The notes below the pieces were generated by a model. It did not search any database, had not been told where the DNA came from, and saw only the letters and a program-made list of their open reading frames with translations. DNA of 64,000 bases, taken from CAVOXO01 sp963700425 (GTDB lineage Bacteria > Actinomycetota > Acidimicrobiia > Acidimicrobiales > Microtrichaceae). Location: NCBI GenBank assembly GCA_963700425.1, contig CAVOXO010000003.1, forward strand, positions 682,001-746,000. Direction: 5' to 3'. Below are positions 1 to 9,116 of this stretch, one piece after another (within the stretch, counting starts at the first letter, position 1; the number at the start of each line of letters is the position of its first letter). The position numbers and the translations under genes are program-made.

Positions 1-624
1 ACTTCGACAATCGTTCCCCGACGGTCGTGGCGTGGACGTTCTTCGTCGGATCGGTCTTCTTCACCTCGGCCAGCGCACTGCAGTACCACGAAACCCTGGC
101 CGTCCCCTCGTCGATCGTTCCCGGAACAGCGCCGCAACGCGGACTGAGGGCGATGCTGGGCTGGCGCCCTCATCGCATCGACTGGTGGGCGGCTCTGGTG
201 CAGCTGATCGGTACGGTCTTCTTCAACGTGACGACGTTCGCGGCCACCAGAAGCGATCTCTGGTCTCGAACAGGAGCGACGTCTGATCTGGGCGCCGGAT
301 GTGGTCGGGTCGATCTGCTTCCTGGTGGCGAGTTGGTTGGCGTTCTCCGAGGTGATGTCGGGGGCCTGGTGGAAGCCTCAGCGTGATCTCGGATGGGCCA
401 TCAGCGTGCTCAATCTCGTCGGCTCCGTGGCCTTCGGCGTGTCGGCCGTTGCCGCCCGCTACCTCCGCAGCGCCGGAGAGGTCGCCAACCTCGCTCTCGT
501 CAACATCGGTACGTTCGCCGGCGCCACCTGCTTTCTGGTCGGGGCCGCACTACTGCCGGTCGAGTCGTCGACGGAGGCGTCCGCCGCTACTGGAACTCGG
601 CGGGTGCGGCCCCAGGTGTCGTGA
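1..624 (+). CDS. YrhK-like integral membrane protein, 5'-partial and frameshifted
   Basis: The start lies before the window. About 205 residues are visible, made of four hydrophobic segments in two similar pairs (WTFFVGSVFFTSAS, ALVQLIGTVFFNVTTF, GSICFLVASWLAFSEV, LNLVGSVAFGVSAV). The first half reads in one frame to about 260 and the second half continues one frame later, so one extra base lies near 255-265; the reading EQERRLIWAPDVVGSICF then joins smoothly. The spacing and aromatic-rich repeats resemble YrhK-domain membrane proteins, whose function is unknown; the family name is from memory of the pattern. The 3' end overlaps the convergent hydrolase gene by 38 bp. Confidence 0.55.
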
Positions 625-2579
625 CCAACGGGGGCTCGACGGTGTCGGCACCCGGTGTGCGGTCGGGGCGAAGCGTCCGCTTGGCCCGTTGGGGTCCGCT
701 GTCGCTCTGCCGACCACCGGTCTTGATCCGCTCGCCACGCTCGACCTCGAGCCGGAGCAGGGCGTCGCCAACGGCCGTCCTCTGAGCGTCGGTGACCGGC
801 GGGAGCCGGTACGCGGCGTGAACGAAGTCGGCGGTGTCGGCGCGATAGTCGTGCCCGAAGGACTTGAACTCCCCCGGCACGACACGCATGGCATTGGTCG
901 CGTCGACGGCGATCTGCAGGAACGTGATCAGCGGCACCCAGTCCATGGTCTCGGGCACGTTGCGGCCCCGCTGGTCGCCGTTCAACCACGGTGGGCGCTT
1001 GACCGCCCAGCGGAACGACACCTGGGCGATGGGATCGTTGTCGTGATCGACGATGACCGCACGCAGGCGTTCCCGTTGCTCCTCGGTCAACTGCCGCGTA
1101 CTGCCCGAAGTTGTCGAACGCCTCCACCGTTCCCGGCGGCACGAGTTCGCTCGAACCTTGGCGCATGCCGGTCTTCGACCATTTCGCCAGCCCCACCAAC
1201 CCGAACCAGAGAGCCCTGTCGATTCCGTAGTGATCGAACCCGGAGACTGCCTTGGTGCATCACGACATCCGACGACGACCACGATCCCAGGCTCTCGCCG
1301 AACACCAGGACCTTGGGGCGCTCCGCCTCCGGGATTCCCGCAAGTCGCTGCTTGACGCCCCAGAGCAGGCCGCGGAACTGGCTGCGACCGAGATGCACCT
1401 TCTGCACCTCGAGAAAGAGGGACCGCGCGCGTACTGGATGCACGCGGTCGCGATGTCGCCCCTGGTGTAGAACTCGGCCGCCTCGATCATCGTCTGATCG
1501 ACCCACCCCGTCCCGGTGGGACTCACGAGCAGCAGATGGGACCGCTCGAAGGCGCCCGAGACGTTCCAGCTCGTCGAGCATCATCTCCGACCGGCCACTC
1601 GGGTAGATGGGCTCACTGTTCACCCCGACGAACGCGCGGATCGGGTGCGCGGCGGCCGGTTCGCCCATCGTCGACTCGATCAGCTCGGGAGTGACGACGT
1701 CGGTGGCGAACCGTCGCCCCTGTAACCCCAGCTGTTCGAACGGCGAGATGCTGTTGGGGCCGCCCGATGAGTAGGGGTGGTCGGGCCGCGTCGCGTACGC
1801 AGGCTCGACCTCTTCGTTCTTTCGTGGCGACGTAGCCGACTCCGGCCGAGTAGAGAGCGGCTGCGCCCGCAGCCCAGCCGGCCGCGTTGAGCGCTCGACC
1901 GACCATGGAGCGCACCGGGTCCTCGCCGAAGAAGCTCACCGACGCCCGGCGAGAGGTCATGAAGGCCTGGCCGATGCCCCTCCCGACGGTCGTGACCACG
2001 AATCCCACCCCGAGGGCGGCGGGGAGCTTCGGTGCCTCGTCCTCCTCGGTCCATCGGGTGACGACGGCCTCGCGCTGGTGAAGGTGCTGGTCGGCGTAAT
2101 AGAGGGAGCCGGCGAGCACTGCGCCGCCCATGAGGATGGGTCGCAGGGGTGACCGGGCGGGGAGCGTCTGCCGGAGGGCGTCTGCCAATTCGAAGGCCAC
2201 GCCGCCGACCGCTCCGACAGAGGCGAGGCGGCCCGCCGTGCGCAGCGACGCCCTCCTGGTCGGCTCGTCGTCGGATTCGGGGATCCGGCGGACGGCTTCT
2301 CCGCCGGCGATCACCGCTGTTCGCCGCGGCGAGTCGAAGGGTGAGGGAAGAGGACCGGGGTACGACCCGGTCGATCGCGGCATTGACGCCCCGTCCGACC
2401 ATCTCGCCCGCGAGGACCGACATCCCGGTGGCAAGGCCCTGGTGCCACGACGCTCGGGGCATGAGCGACGGTCCGAACGCGGAGAGGGCGGCTCGGGTCT
2501 CGATCGGTGCGGACGGTCCGCCGAAGGGGCTCAGGCGTTCGGCCACGAACGCGACGACGGTCCGGGATGGCGTGTTCAC
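587..2579 (-). CDS. Abhydrolase_9-type alpha/beta-hydrolase with N-terminal membrane domain, multiply frameshifted
   Basis: One protein of about 650 residues is recovered by joining six to seven frame segments. The N-terminus has the membrane part (PSLMPRASWHQGLATGMSVL, then FELADALRQ and GRGIGQAFMTSRRA). The hydrolase part follows with FVGVNSEP, SPTGTGWVDQ, EVQKVHLGRSQFRGLLWG, the nucleophile elbow FGESLGSW (G-E-S-L-G), FDHYGIDRALWFG and the C-terminal MDWVPLITFLQIAVDATNAM. These match the actinobacterial alpha/beta-hydrolase_9 family, whose substrate is not known. Frame changes fall near 2335, 1815, 1555, 1430, 1240 and 1095; nearly all equal one extra base. Each segment is well conserved, so sequencing error is more likely than decay. 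The start at 2579 is an ATG in the first segment. Confidence 0.7.
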
Positions 2580-2705
2580 TCGGCTTCACCTCGAGCTCGT
2601 CGGAACGGTCGCCGGCACCTCCGGCGAAGGGAGGATCAGCCTACCGTCGGGCCGCGTCGTGGATCGCCGCCGCTCACCGACAGCCGCACGTCGGAGGACG
2701 ACGGA

Positions 2706-3344
2706 TCAACACGACGCGAGCGCGTCGTCGTAGAGGCCGTGGAGAACGCGGTTCCCTTCCTCGGTCGGGTGGATCGAGTCCTCGGTGAGCGTGCTCCACG
2801 GGGGCTCGTCGTCGTTGAGGTTGTCGTCGGTTACCGCCGCCCAATCGATGATCGAGAGCCTCCCGTCGCCGACCACCAGATCCGCAAGGGCCGCGTTGAA
2901 GGTCCGGGCCGCCGTCGTGGTGAACGACGTGGTCGTCAGGTTGATCATGTGTTCGTTGACGTTGACGAGGTGAAGACATGACGCAGAATCGAACAGCGCG
3001 ATGATCGCCACGAGATCGCTCATCGACTGATCGACGTCCAAGCCGTTGAGAACGTCGTTGGAGCCCATGTTGATGATGACCTGGTCGTAGGTTCGTGACG
3101 CGACGAACTGGGCTTCGGGCATCACCTCGGCGATGGTGTACCCGGTGCTTCCCGACACGACGAGCTCGAAGTCCCTCCCGAGCCGGCTCTGCAGCTCGGT
3201 CTGATCGAACACGGTGATCGAGTCACCGATGACCGCAACCGAGTCCCCCTTGTTGGGATTGCCGCATCCGGCCGACACGATGGCGAGGACCGTGAACCAG
3301 ATCGCTGCGCCCCGACGGATCGAACTGCGGCCGCCGGTTGTCAC
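2706..3344 (-). CDS. SGNH/GDSL-type hydrolase lipoprotein
   Basis: A 212-residue secreted protein. From the chosen GTG at 3344 the N-terminus is a basic stretch, a hydrophobic segment and the lipobox VSAGC, so it is probably membrane-anchored after signal peptidase II cleavage. Four SGNH blocks are visible: GDSIT (nucleophile Ser), GSTG (oxyanion Gly), MGSNDV (oxyanion Asn) and DSIHPTEEG (catalytic Asp and His). This supports an esterase or lipase-like hydrolase acting outside the cell; the substrate cannot be read. The open frame continues upstream to 3545, but that part is Arg/Pro-rich and lacks a signal peptide, so the later start is preferred. Confidence 0.7.
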   Translation of the reverse strand: MTTGGRSSIRRGAAIWFTVLAIVSAGCGNPNKGDSVAVIGDSITVFDQTELQSRLGRDFELVVSGSTGYTIAEVMPEAQFVASRTYDQVIINMGSNDVLNGLDVDQSMSDLVAIIALFDSASCLHLVNVNEHMINLTTTSFTTTAARTFNAALADLVVGDGRLSIIDWAAVTDDNLNDDEPPWSTLTEDSIHPTEEGNRVLHGLYDDALASC

Positions 3345-3390
3345 GAGGTGATCGTAGACATCGGAAGGTCGAACCCGGGATCGCCCGGCG

Positions 3391-4953
3391 TCAGGAATCA
3401 GCGGGGGGCGGCTGTTTCGTGTCGTCGTGTGCCGCGACCCACTCCTGGGCATCCGCATAGGCGTGCAGCAAGGTGTCGGAGCGCCAGCGTCCGGGTCCGT
3501 AGATGTCGGCCGGCCCGATCGCCGCGCTGTCGGCCGCTGCGTCAAGCTGTCGGCGGAGACCCGGCTGAACCGACGCCAACAGGAGCTTGCCTCCGACCGC
3601 CGTCAATGCGCCGGCGTATCGGACGAGGACTCCGACGAGAGTCGCTCCGATGTCGTCGCGACCGCGCAGCCTCAGGATCACGACGGCGTTCTCGGAGCGG
3701 TCGGTGACCTCGGGCAACAGCGCTTCGAACGTGGGAGCAGCTGCGAAGAAGAGACTTCCGACGGGTTCGAGCATGACGACGGAATTGGCCGACAGCTCGG
3801 CGGGCGGGTCGGCATCGAGGAGGTGACCCTCGTCGTCGATGACGAGTTGTGACACCGAGATCTGGTTCGACTGCCGGATCACGTAGAGCATGATCGACAG
3901 GGCGACCCCAAGGAGGACCGCGTACTGCAGCGGAATCAACATGGTCAGCACGAACGTGACGATCAGGACGGTCTGTTGCACCCGCCCCGTCTTCGCCACA
4001 GCGGCGATCCGGTCTGGCTTGATCGTGCTGACGCCGATGGTGATGAGCAGGCCCGCCAGGGCGGGCATGGCGATGAAGCCGACCGGCTCGGCGAGGACGA
4101 GCACGACGACGACCATGACCACGCCGGCGATGAGCAGCGCTCGCCGCGATCTTGCCCCGGCACTCACGGCGAGGGCAGAGGCGGACATCGAGCCGCCGAC
4201 GGGCATTCCCATGAGTGCCCCGGCAGCGACGTTGGCCGCCCCCTGTCCGACGAAGTCCGACGACGCGTCCGGCTGGGTGCCGTCGGGATTGGTGAAGGCG
4301 GCCGACACGCCCGCGCCCTGCACCAGGCCCACGAACGCGAGTGATGCGGCCGGCACGATCAGCGCGGGAACGAGGCCGATGTCGGGCAGTTTCGGCAGTG
4401 GCAACGAGTTCGGAATGTCGGCGACGTCGTTGAGCCGGTCGATGTCCCAGCCGAACAGTGGCACCAGTGCCGATGCGGCGAACACCGCCACCACCATTCC
4501 GAGTGGGCCGAGGGGGGTGCGCCCGAGCGTCAGGATCAGGACGACGGTCGCCGCGCCGACGACGAGCGTCTGGATGTCGACCTGAAGGGGATGCAACAGC
4601 AGATCGATCGTGCGAGCGATCCGGTTCGAGCCCTCCGCCGCGTACCCCGTGAAACCATCGAGCTGCCCGAGAACGATGTTGACCCCGACGGCGCTGATGA
4701 ACCCGGTCATCACGGATGTGGACACGTAGCTGAGCAGCGACCCGAGCTTGAGGAGCCCGGCGGCGAGCATGACGGCGCCGGTCAACACCGACAGGGTGAA
4801 GACGGCGGCCGCAGGGTCGTCGCTGCCGCTCACGGCGTCGACATCGGCCACGATGATCGACATGGCCCCCGTCGTCTGCACGGCCATGAACGACGAACTC
4901 GTGAACACCGAGCCGACGATCGTGCCCCACATGGCCGCATACAGACCGAACAC
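3391..4953 (-). CDS. SulP/SLC26-family anion transporter with C-terminal STAS domain
   Basis: A polytopic membrane protein with about ten hydrophobic segments followed by a soluble C-terminal STAS domain (from about residue 390, containing VVMLEPVGSLFFAAAP). Typical SulP features are FVGLVQGAGVSAAF, the GxxN/G-rich GMPVGGSMSASALAVSAGA and the loop ISTIGAD-like ITIGVSTIKPDRI. Substrate could be sulfate, bicarbonate or another anion. The GTG at 4953 is probably not the true start: the same frame upstream encodes VESVPDSLASGLLAGVNPV, the usual first SulP helix, but has no start codon before a stop at 5137-5139. An ATG at 5126 in another frame suggests an indel near 5075. Confidence 0.75.
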   Translation of the reverse strand: MFGLYAAMWGTIVGSVFTSSSFMAVQTTGAMSIIVADVDAVSGSDDPAAAVFTLSVLTGAVMLAAGLLKLGSLLSYVSTSVMTGFISAVGVNIVLGQLDGFTGYAAEGSNRIARTIDLLLHPLQVDIQTLVVGAATVVLILTLGRTPLGPLGMVVAVFAASALVPLFGWDIDRLNDVADIPNSLPLPKLPDIGLVPALIVPAASLAFVGLVQGAGVSAAFTNPDGTQPDASSDFVGQGAANVAAGALMGMPVGGSMSASALAVSAGARSRRALLIAGVVMVVVVLVLAEPVGFIAMPALAGLLITIGVSTIKPDRIAAVAKTGRVQQTVLIVTFVLTMLIPLQYAVLLGVALSIMLYVIRQSNQISVSQLVIDDEGHLLDADPPAELSANSVVMLEPVGSLFFAAAPTFEALLPEVTDRSENAVVILRLRGRDDIGATLVGVLVRYAGALTAVGGKLLLASVQPGLRRQLDAAADSAAIGPADIYGPGRWRSDTLLHAYADAQEWVAAHDDTKQPPPADS

Positions 4954-5180
4954 CGGGTTGACGCCGGCCAGCAGTCCACTGGCGAGGCTGTCGGGGACGC
5001 TCTCGACCCCGAGAACGAGCCCCGACGTTGCATCCGCGCCGAGTCCGTCGCGACGGAGGAGCGATCGCCACCTCAGGATGGTGTGGCGCCTCCTCCCGGA
5101 TCGGGCACCGCTGCGGGAACGAACATGGCGGCGACTCTACCGCCGGCCGGTGACCGGTGCGATCCCGCCGATGACTCGGG

Positions 5181-5627
5181 TCACTCGTCGCGCGAGGTGG
5201 GGACCGCGACGACCGGAACCTTCGATGAACGGATCACCTGCTCGGCGACGCTTCCGGCCAGCAGCCGACTGAAGCCCGATCGCCCGTGGCTGGCGATGAC
5301 GACGAGGTCCGCTCCGAGCTCATCCGCGGTCGTGGTGATCACCTCGGCGGCGGTCGTACTGAACGGTGTCGACCAGTCGATGACGACATCACCGACGCGA
5401 TGGTCGGCGGCGAGGCCGGCGAGATATTCGTCGACCGCTCCGGCCAGTGCATGGTCATCCTCGGCGCCCTCGCCGACGTTGTGTTCGACGGCGCCGTCGA
5501 CCACGACGAGGAGGTGGATCCGGGCTCCGAACCGTTGCGCAAGGTCGGTGGCGACGGGAAGGGCCTGCTCGGCGAGACTCGACCCGTCGAGCGGGACGAG
5601 AATCATCGGGTCCGAGGATGCGGTCAT
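5181..5627 (-). CDS. Universal stress protein, UspA family
   Basis: A 148-residue single-domain Usp. It starts with MILVPLDGSSLAEQAL, the first strand with the conserved Asp. Near the C-terminus it has SHGRSGFSRLLAGSVAEQV, which fits the ATP-binding pattern G-x2-G-x9-G-S/T, then VPVVAVPTS. ATP-binding Usp proteins act in the cytoplasm in stress survival and low-oxygen adaptation. The ATG at 5627 was chosen over longer in-frame options because it begins directly before the first beta strand and is preceded by a GGAGCTT purine stretch. It is divergent from the SDR gene. Confidence 0.85.
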   Translation of the reverse strand: MTASSDPMILVPLDGSSLAEQALPVATDLAQRFGARIHLLVVVDGAVEHNVGEGAEDDHALAGAVDEYLAGLAADHRVGDVVIDWSTPFSTTAAEVITTTADELGADLVVIASHGRSGFSRLLAGSVAEQVIRSSKVPVVAVPTSRDE

Positions 5628-5734
5628 GGGAAGCTCCAGTTCGTCGTGTACTGAGCGGAACCGTATCGTCACCGCACCCGGCGCCGCCGATCCGGGAGCC
5701 TGTATCGTCGGCCGACACACGAGAGGGAGGATCC

Positions 5735-6664
5735 ATGGCCGGCATTTGTTCCCAACGGGTCGTGATCGTGACCGGCGCAGGAGGGGGCATCGGGCGGGAA
5801 CATGCCCTCGAGTTCGCCCGACAGGGGGCGAGCGTCGTGGTCAACGACATCGGAGCCGCCGTCGACGGCAGCGGGGAATCGGCCGGTCCCGCCGAGCAGG
5901 TCGCGGCCGAGATCCGTGCCCTGGGCGGATCCGCCGTCGGGAACACCGACGATGTCGCCGATGAGGAAGGTGCGCGGCGCCTGGTGGACTCGGCCATCGC
6001 GGAGTTCGGTCGTCTCGATGTCGTGGTCAACAACGCCGGAATCCTCCGGGACCGGATGTTGGTGAACATGGGATTCGACGAATGGGACGCCGTGATACGG
6101 GTCCATCTCCGGGGGACCTTCGGCCCGTCGCACTTCGCGGCCCGTCACTGGCGCGAACGCGCCAAGGCGGGTGACCACGTCGACGCCCGCATCATCAACA
6201 CCACGTCGCCGTCGGGGATCTACGGCAACGTCGGCCAGACCAACTACGGAGCCGCCAAGGCCGGGATCGCCTCGTTCACCGTGATCGCGGCTGCGGAGCT
6301 CGCACGCTACGGGGTCACGGTCAATGCCATCGCCCCGGTGGCCGCAACGAGGATGACCATTCCGCTCGGCGGGGGTCGATCGGTCCCCGATGATCCGGAC
6401 GGCTTCGATCGCGGGTCGCCGGCGAACATCGCTCCGTTGGTCGTGTGGCTGGGAAGCGGGCAGTCGGCGGGCATCACCGGTCGGGTGTTCAACGTCAGGG
6501 GTGGCGTCATCAGCGTCGCCGAGGGCTGGCGTGCCGGACCAGGCGTGGACGGCGGACGACGATGGGACCCCGAGGAGCTGATAGAGATCATTCCGGCGCT
6601 GGTCGGCGACGCGCAGCCCAACGCCGACATGAGAGGCGTGCCGACGCGGCCCGCGGACCAGTGA
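5735..6664 (+). CDS. Short-chain dehydrogenase/reductase of the hydroxyacyl-CoA / hydroxysteroid dehydrogenase type
   Basis: A 309-residue NAD(P)-dependent oxidoreductase. Motifs in order are TGAGGGIG (cofactor loop), NDIG (acidic residue after beta2, favouring NAD), NNAG, a catalytic Ser in NTTSPSG and the YGAAKAG Tyr-x3-Lys pair. The long insert before the active site and the C-terminal extension resemble SDR domains of multifunctional beta-oxidation enzymes. The ATG at 5735 follows a strong GAGGGAGG ribosome site. The stop is 35 bp before the monooxygenase start, so the two are probably co-transcribed, a common pairing in ketone and terpenoid or steroid breakdown. Confidence 0.8.
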   Translation: MAGICSQRVVIVTGAGGGIGREHALEFARQGASVVVNDIGAAVDGSGESAGPAEQVAAEIRALGGSAVGNTDDVADEEGARRLVDSAIAEFGRLDVVVNNAGILRDRMLVNMGFDEWDAVIRVHLRGTFGPSHFAARHWRERAKAGDHVDARIINTTSPSGIYGNVGQTNYGAAKAGIASFTVIAAAELARYGVTVNAIAPVAATRMTIPLGGGRSVPDDPDGFDRGSPANIAPLVVWLGSGQSAGITGRVFNVRGGVISVAEGWRAGPGVDGGRRWDPEELIEIIPALVGDAQPNADMRGVPTRPADQ

Positions 6665-6698
6665 TGTGGTGACCTCGGGTCGCCGGAAGGGTGTGGAC

Positions 6699-8645
6699 AT
6701 GTCCGAACGACGCCGCCATGAGGGACTGCCGATCACCGACGACGATGAGACCATCGCCGCAGCGCTCGAGGACCTCAGCGTTCCGGCGCTGATGGCGTCG
6801 ATGGTTCACATGACGGGAGATCCCTCGATCCTCGAAGGAGACCTCCGCCCCGCCGGGATCTACCTCAACGAAGTGCAGGGATTCATGAGTCCCGAGGACC
6901 AGGCGGCCGTCCGGGCCCGGGCTCTCGACGTGATCACGGCGTATCGCGACGGCGGCTCCGTCCTGCCCGCGCCGCCGTCGCCAGAGGTCGTGCACGACAT
7001 GATGAACTTCCTCGTCGCCGGGGAGGTCCCCGACGAATACGTCCCACTGATGCTCGAAGAACTCGAACTGGACGGGGTCGATGCCCGCCACGTCGCCTGG
7101 TCCGACTCCGTCACCGCGGACGATCGGGCCCGCTTTCACGTCGTGGTGGTCGGGGCGGGAATGTCGGGAATCCTTGCGGGGATTCGTCTGTCGCAGGAGG
7201 GCGTCCCCTACACGATCGTGGAGAAGAACGCCGCCGTCGGCGGAACATGGTTCGAGAACCGCTATCCGGGAGCCCGGGTCGACGTGGGCAACCACTTCTA
7301 CTGCTACTCCTTCGCACCGGACGATCACTGGACCGAGTTCTTCGCCCGTCAGCCGGAGCTGCAGCGCTATTTCGAGCGGTGCGCCCGCGACTTCGGCGTC
7401 ATCGATCACATCCGCTTCGACACCGAGGTCGTGGGTGCCCGCTGGAACGACGACACCGGACGGTGGGCGGTCGAGGTCCGTTCTGCTGATCGCGGCGCCG
7501 AGGTGATCGAGGCGAACGCGGTCATCAGTGCGGTCGGCCAGCTCAACCGGCCGAAGCTGCCCGACATCGACGGCCTCGACTCCTTCCGCGGCCTGGCGAT
7601 GCATTCGGCGCAATGGGTGGACGGCACCGATCTGACGGGCAAGCGGGTCGCCGTCATCGGCACCGGCGCCAGCGCGTTCCAGATCGTTCCGGCCATCGCG
7701 GACCAGGTGAGTCACCTGACCGTCTTCCAGCGGTCGGCTCCGTGGATGTTCCCGAATCCGAATTATCACGAGAAGGTCGGGCCGGGCGTCGCCTGGGCGC
7801 TCCGCCACCTCCCGTACTACGGACGGTGGTTCCGCTTCCTGATCTTCTGGCCCGCGTGCGACGGGGGTCTGGTGGCGATGCGCGTCGACCCCGAATGGCC
7901 CCACCAGGATCGAGCGGTCAGCGAGACCAACGACCTGGCGCGGGAGATGTTTCTGGGATGGATGGCCGAGCAGGTCGGCGACGACGCCGAACTGCTCGAG
8001 AAGGTGACTCCGGACTACGTGTGCCTGGGGAAGAGGACACTGCAGGACAACGGGAGTTGGCTCACGGCGCTCACCCGGGACGACGTCGACCTGATCACCG
8101 ATCCCATCGAGTCGATCACCGCCGAGGGCATTCGTTGCGAGAGCGGGCAGGACCACCCCGTCGACGTGATCATCCATGCGACCGGATTCCATGCGAACCG
8201 TTACCTGTGGCCGATGGAGATCGTCGGGCGCCACGGCACGGTGTTGTCGGAACAATGGGGCGACAGACCGACGGCCCACCTCGGCGTCACGGTCCCCAAC
8301 TTCCCCAACCTCTTCTGCCTCTACGGGCCGGGCACGAATCTGGCCAGCGGAGGCAGCCTCATCTTCCACTCGGAATGCGAGATGCGCTACATCATGGGAT
8401 GTCTCGAAGCCCTGGTGAGCCGCCCCGGCGCGTCGATCGAATGTCGCCAGGACGTCCATGACGACTACAACGAACGTCTCCAGGCCGAACTCGACACGAT
8501 GGTGTGGTCGCACCCGTCGATTCGCCACAGTTGGTACCGCAACTCCGAAGGCCGCATCTACATTCTCTCGCCGTGGCGACTCGTGGACTTCTGGGACTGG
8601 ACCCGGGAACCCGACCTCTCGGACTTCGTTCTCGACGAACGCTGA
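6699..8645 (+). CDS. Flavin-containing Baeyer-Villiger monooxygenase, HAPMO-like
   Basis: A 648-residue class B flavoprotein monooxygenase that would insert oxygen next to a ketone using NADPH and O2. After an N-terminal extension of about 145 residues come the FAD Rossmann motif VVVGAGMSGILAG, GGTWFENRYPGARVD, the Baeyer-Villiger fingerprint FRGLAMHSAQW (F-x-G-x3-H-x3-W), the NADPH Rossmann motif VIGTGASAFQIV and the closing ATGFHAN. The extension and length are as in 4-hydroxyacetophenone monooxygenase rather than the shorter cyclohexanone type. The ATG at 6699 has GGAAGG six bases upstream and is preferred over a GTG at 6666 that sits against the previous stop. Confidence 0.85.
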   Translation: MSERRRHEGLPITDDDETIAAALEDLSVPALMASMVHMTGDPSILEGDLRPAGIYLNEVQGFMSPEDQAAVRARALDVITAYRDGGSVLPAPPSPEVVHDMMNFLVAGEVPDEYVPLMLEELELDGVDARHVAWSDSVTADDRARFHVVVVGAGMSGILAGIRLSQEGVPYTIVEKNAAVGGTWFENRYPGARVDVGNHFYCYSFAPDDHWTEFFARQPELQRYFERCARDFGVIDHIRFDTEVVGARWNDDTGRWAVEVRSADRGAEVIEANAVISAVGQLNRPKLPDIDGLDSFRGLAMHSAQWVDGTDLTGKRVAVIGTGASAFQIVPAIADQVSHLTVFQRSAPWMFPNPNYHEKVGPGVAWALRHLPYYGRWFRFLIFWPACDGGLVAMRVDPEWPHQDRAVSETNDLAREMFLGWMAEQVGDDAELLEKVTPDYVCLGKRTLQDNGSWLTALTRDDVDLITDPIESITAEGIRCESGQDHPVDVIIHATGFHANRYLWPMEIVGRHGTVLSEQWGDRPTAHLGVTVPNFPNLFCLYGPGTNLASGGSLIFHSECEMRYIMGCLEALVSRPGASIECRQDVHDDYNERLQAELDTMVWSHPSIRHSWYRNSEGRIYILSPWRLVDFWDWTREPDLSDFVLDER

Positions 8646-8741
8646 GCGCGGGCGGCGCGACGCCGTTCGGGGCGGCCGGTTCAGCGTGGCGTCAGGCGCC
8701 GTTTCGTAACGTCGGCTCACACGAGAGCGGAAGGAGACCCC

Positions 8742-9068
8742 ATGGAGTCGAAGACGAGGAAAGCCCTGGCCGTCGGAGTGGTGACGATCGCAGCGGTGGG
8801 TTCGGGCGTCGCCGTCGCAGGGGCGGCCGGCGGAGGTGACCACGAATCGCCCATCGTGGGAGAAGATCTCGACCGGGCGAGTCGGGCGGCCCTCGCGCAC
8901 ACCGGTGAGGGACGGGTCACCGAGACCGAGATCGGCGACGAGGACAGCTTCTACGAGGTCGAGGTCACCCTCGACGATGGCAGCCAGGTCGACGTTCAGC
9001 TCGACGAGCGCTTCGAGGTCGTCGAGGTCATGTCGGACAGGGACGGAGAGCCCGACGACGGGTCGTGA
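8742..9068 (+). CDS. Small secreted PepSY-like protein
   Basis: A 108-residue protein with a signal-like N-terminus (basic MESKTRK, then a small-residue hydrophobic run to about residue 28). It is followed by one PepSY-like unit: ASRAALAHTGEGRVTETEIG, then YEVEVTLDDGSQVDVQLDERFEVVEV, the usual helix plus paired-strand pattern. PepSY proteins are exported and often modulate peptidases; the role here is unknown. The ATG at 8742 has GGAAGGAG just upstream. It stands alone between the monooxygenase gene and the convergent M20 gene. Confidence 0.7.
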   Translation: MESKTRKALAVGVVTIAAVGSGVAVAGAAGGGDHESPIVGEDLDRASRAALAHTGEGRVTETEIGDEDSFYEVEVTLDDGSQVDVQLDERFEVVEVMSDRDGEPDDGS

Positions 9069-9116
9069 GGCGGTTCGCCTGCCATCACGGCTGCATCTCG
9101 GTCGCCGAGTGGCAGC

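Noticed and set aside
5646..5662. CTGAGCGGAAC upstream of the SDR gene as another IclR operator
   Set aside because: Only the spacer and right arm match; the left arm (CGTGTA) does not, and it is 23 kb from the regulon, so chance is likely.
6588..8900. A 770-codon open frame on the minus strand across the monooxygenase gene
   Set aside because: The plus strand encodes a complete Baeyer-Villiger monooxygenase with all motifs; the antisense frame is Arg/His/Asp-rich shadow coding typical of high-GC DNA.
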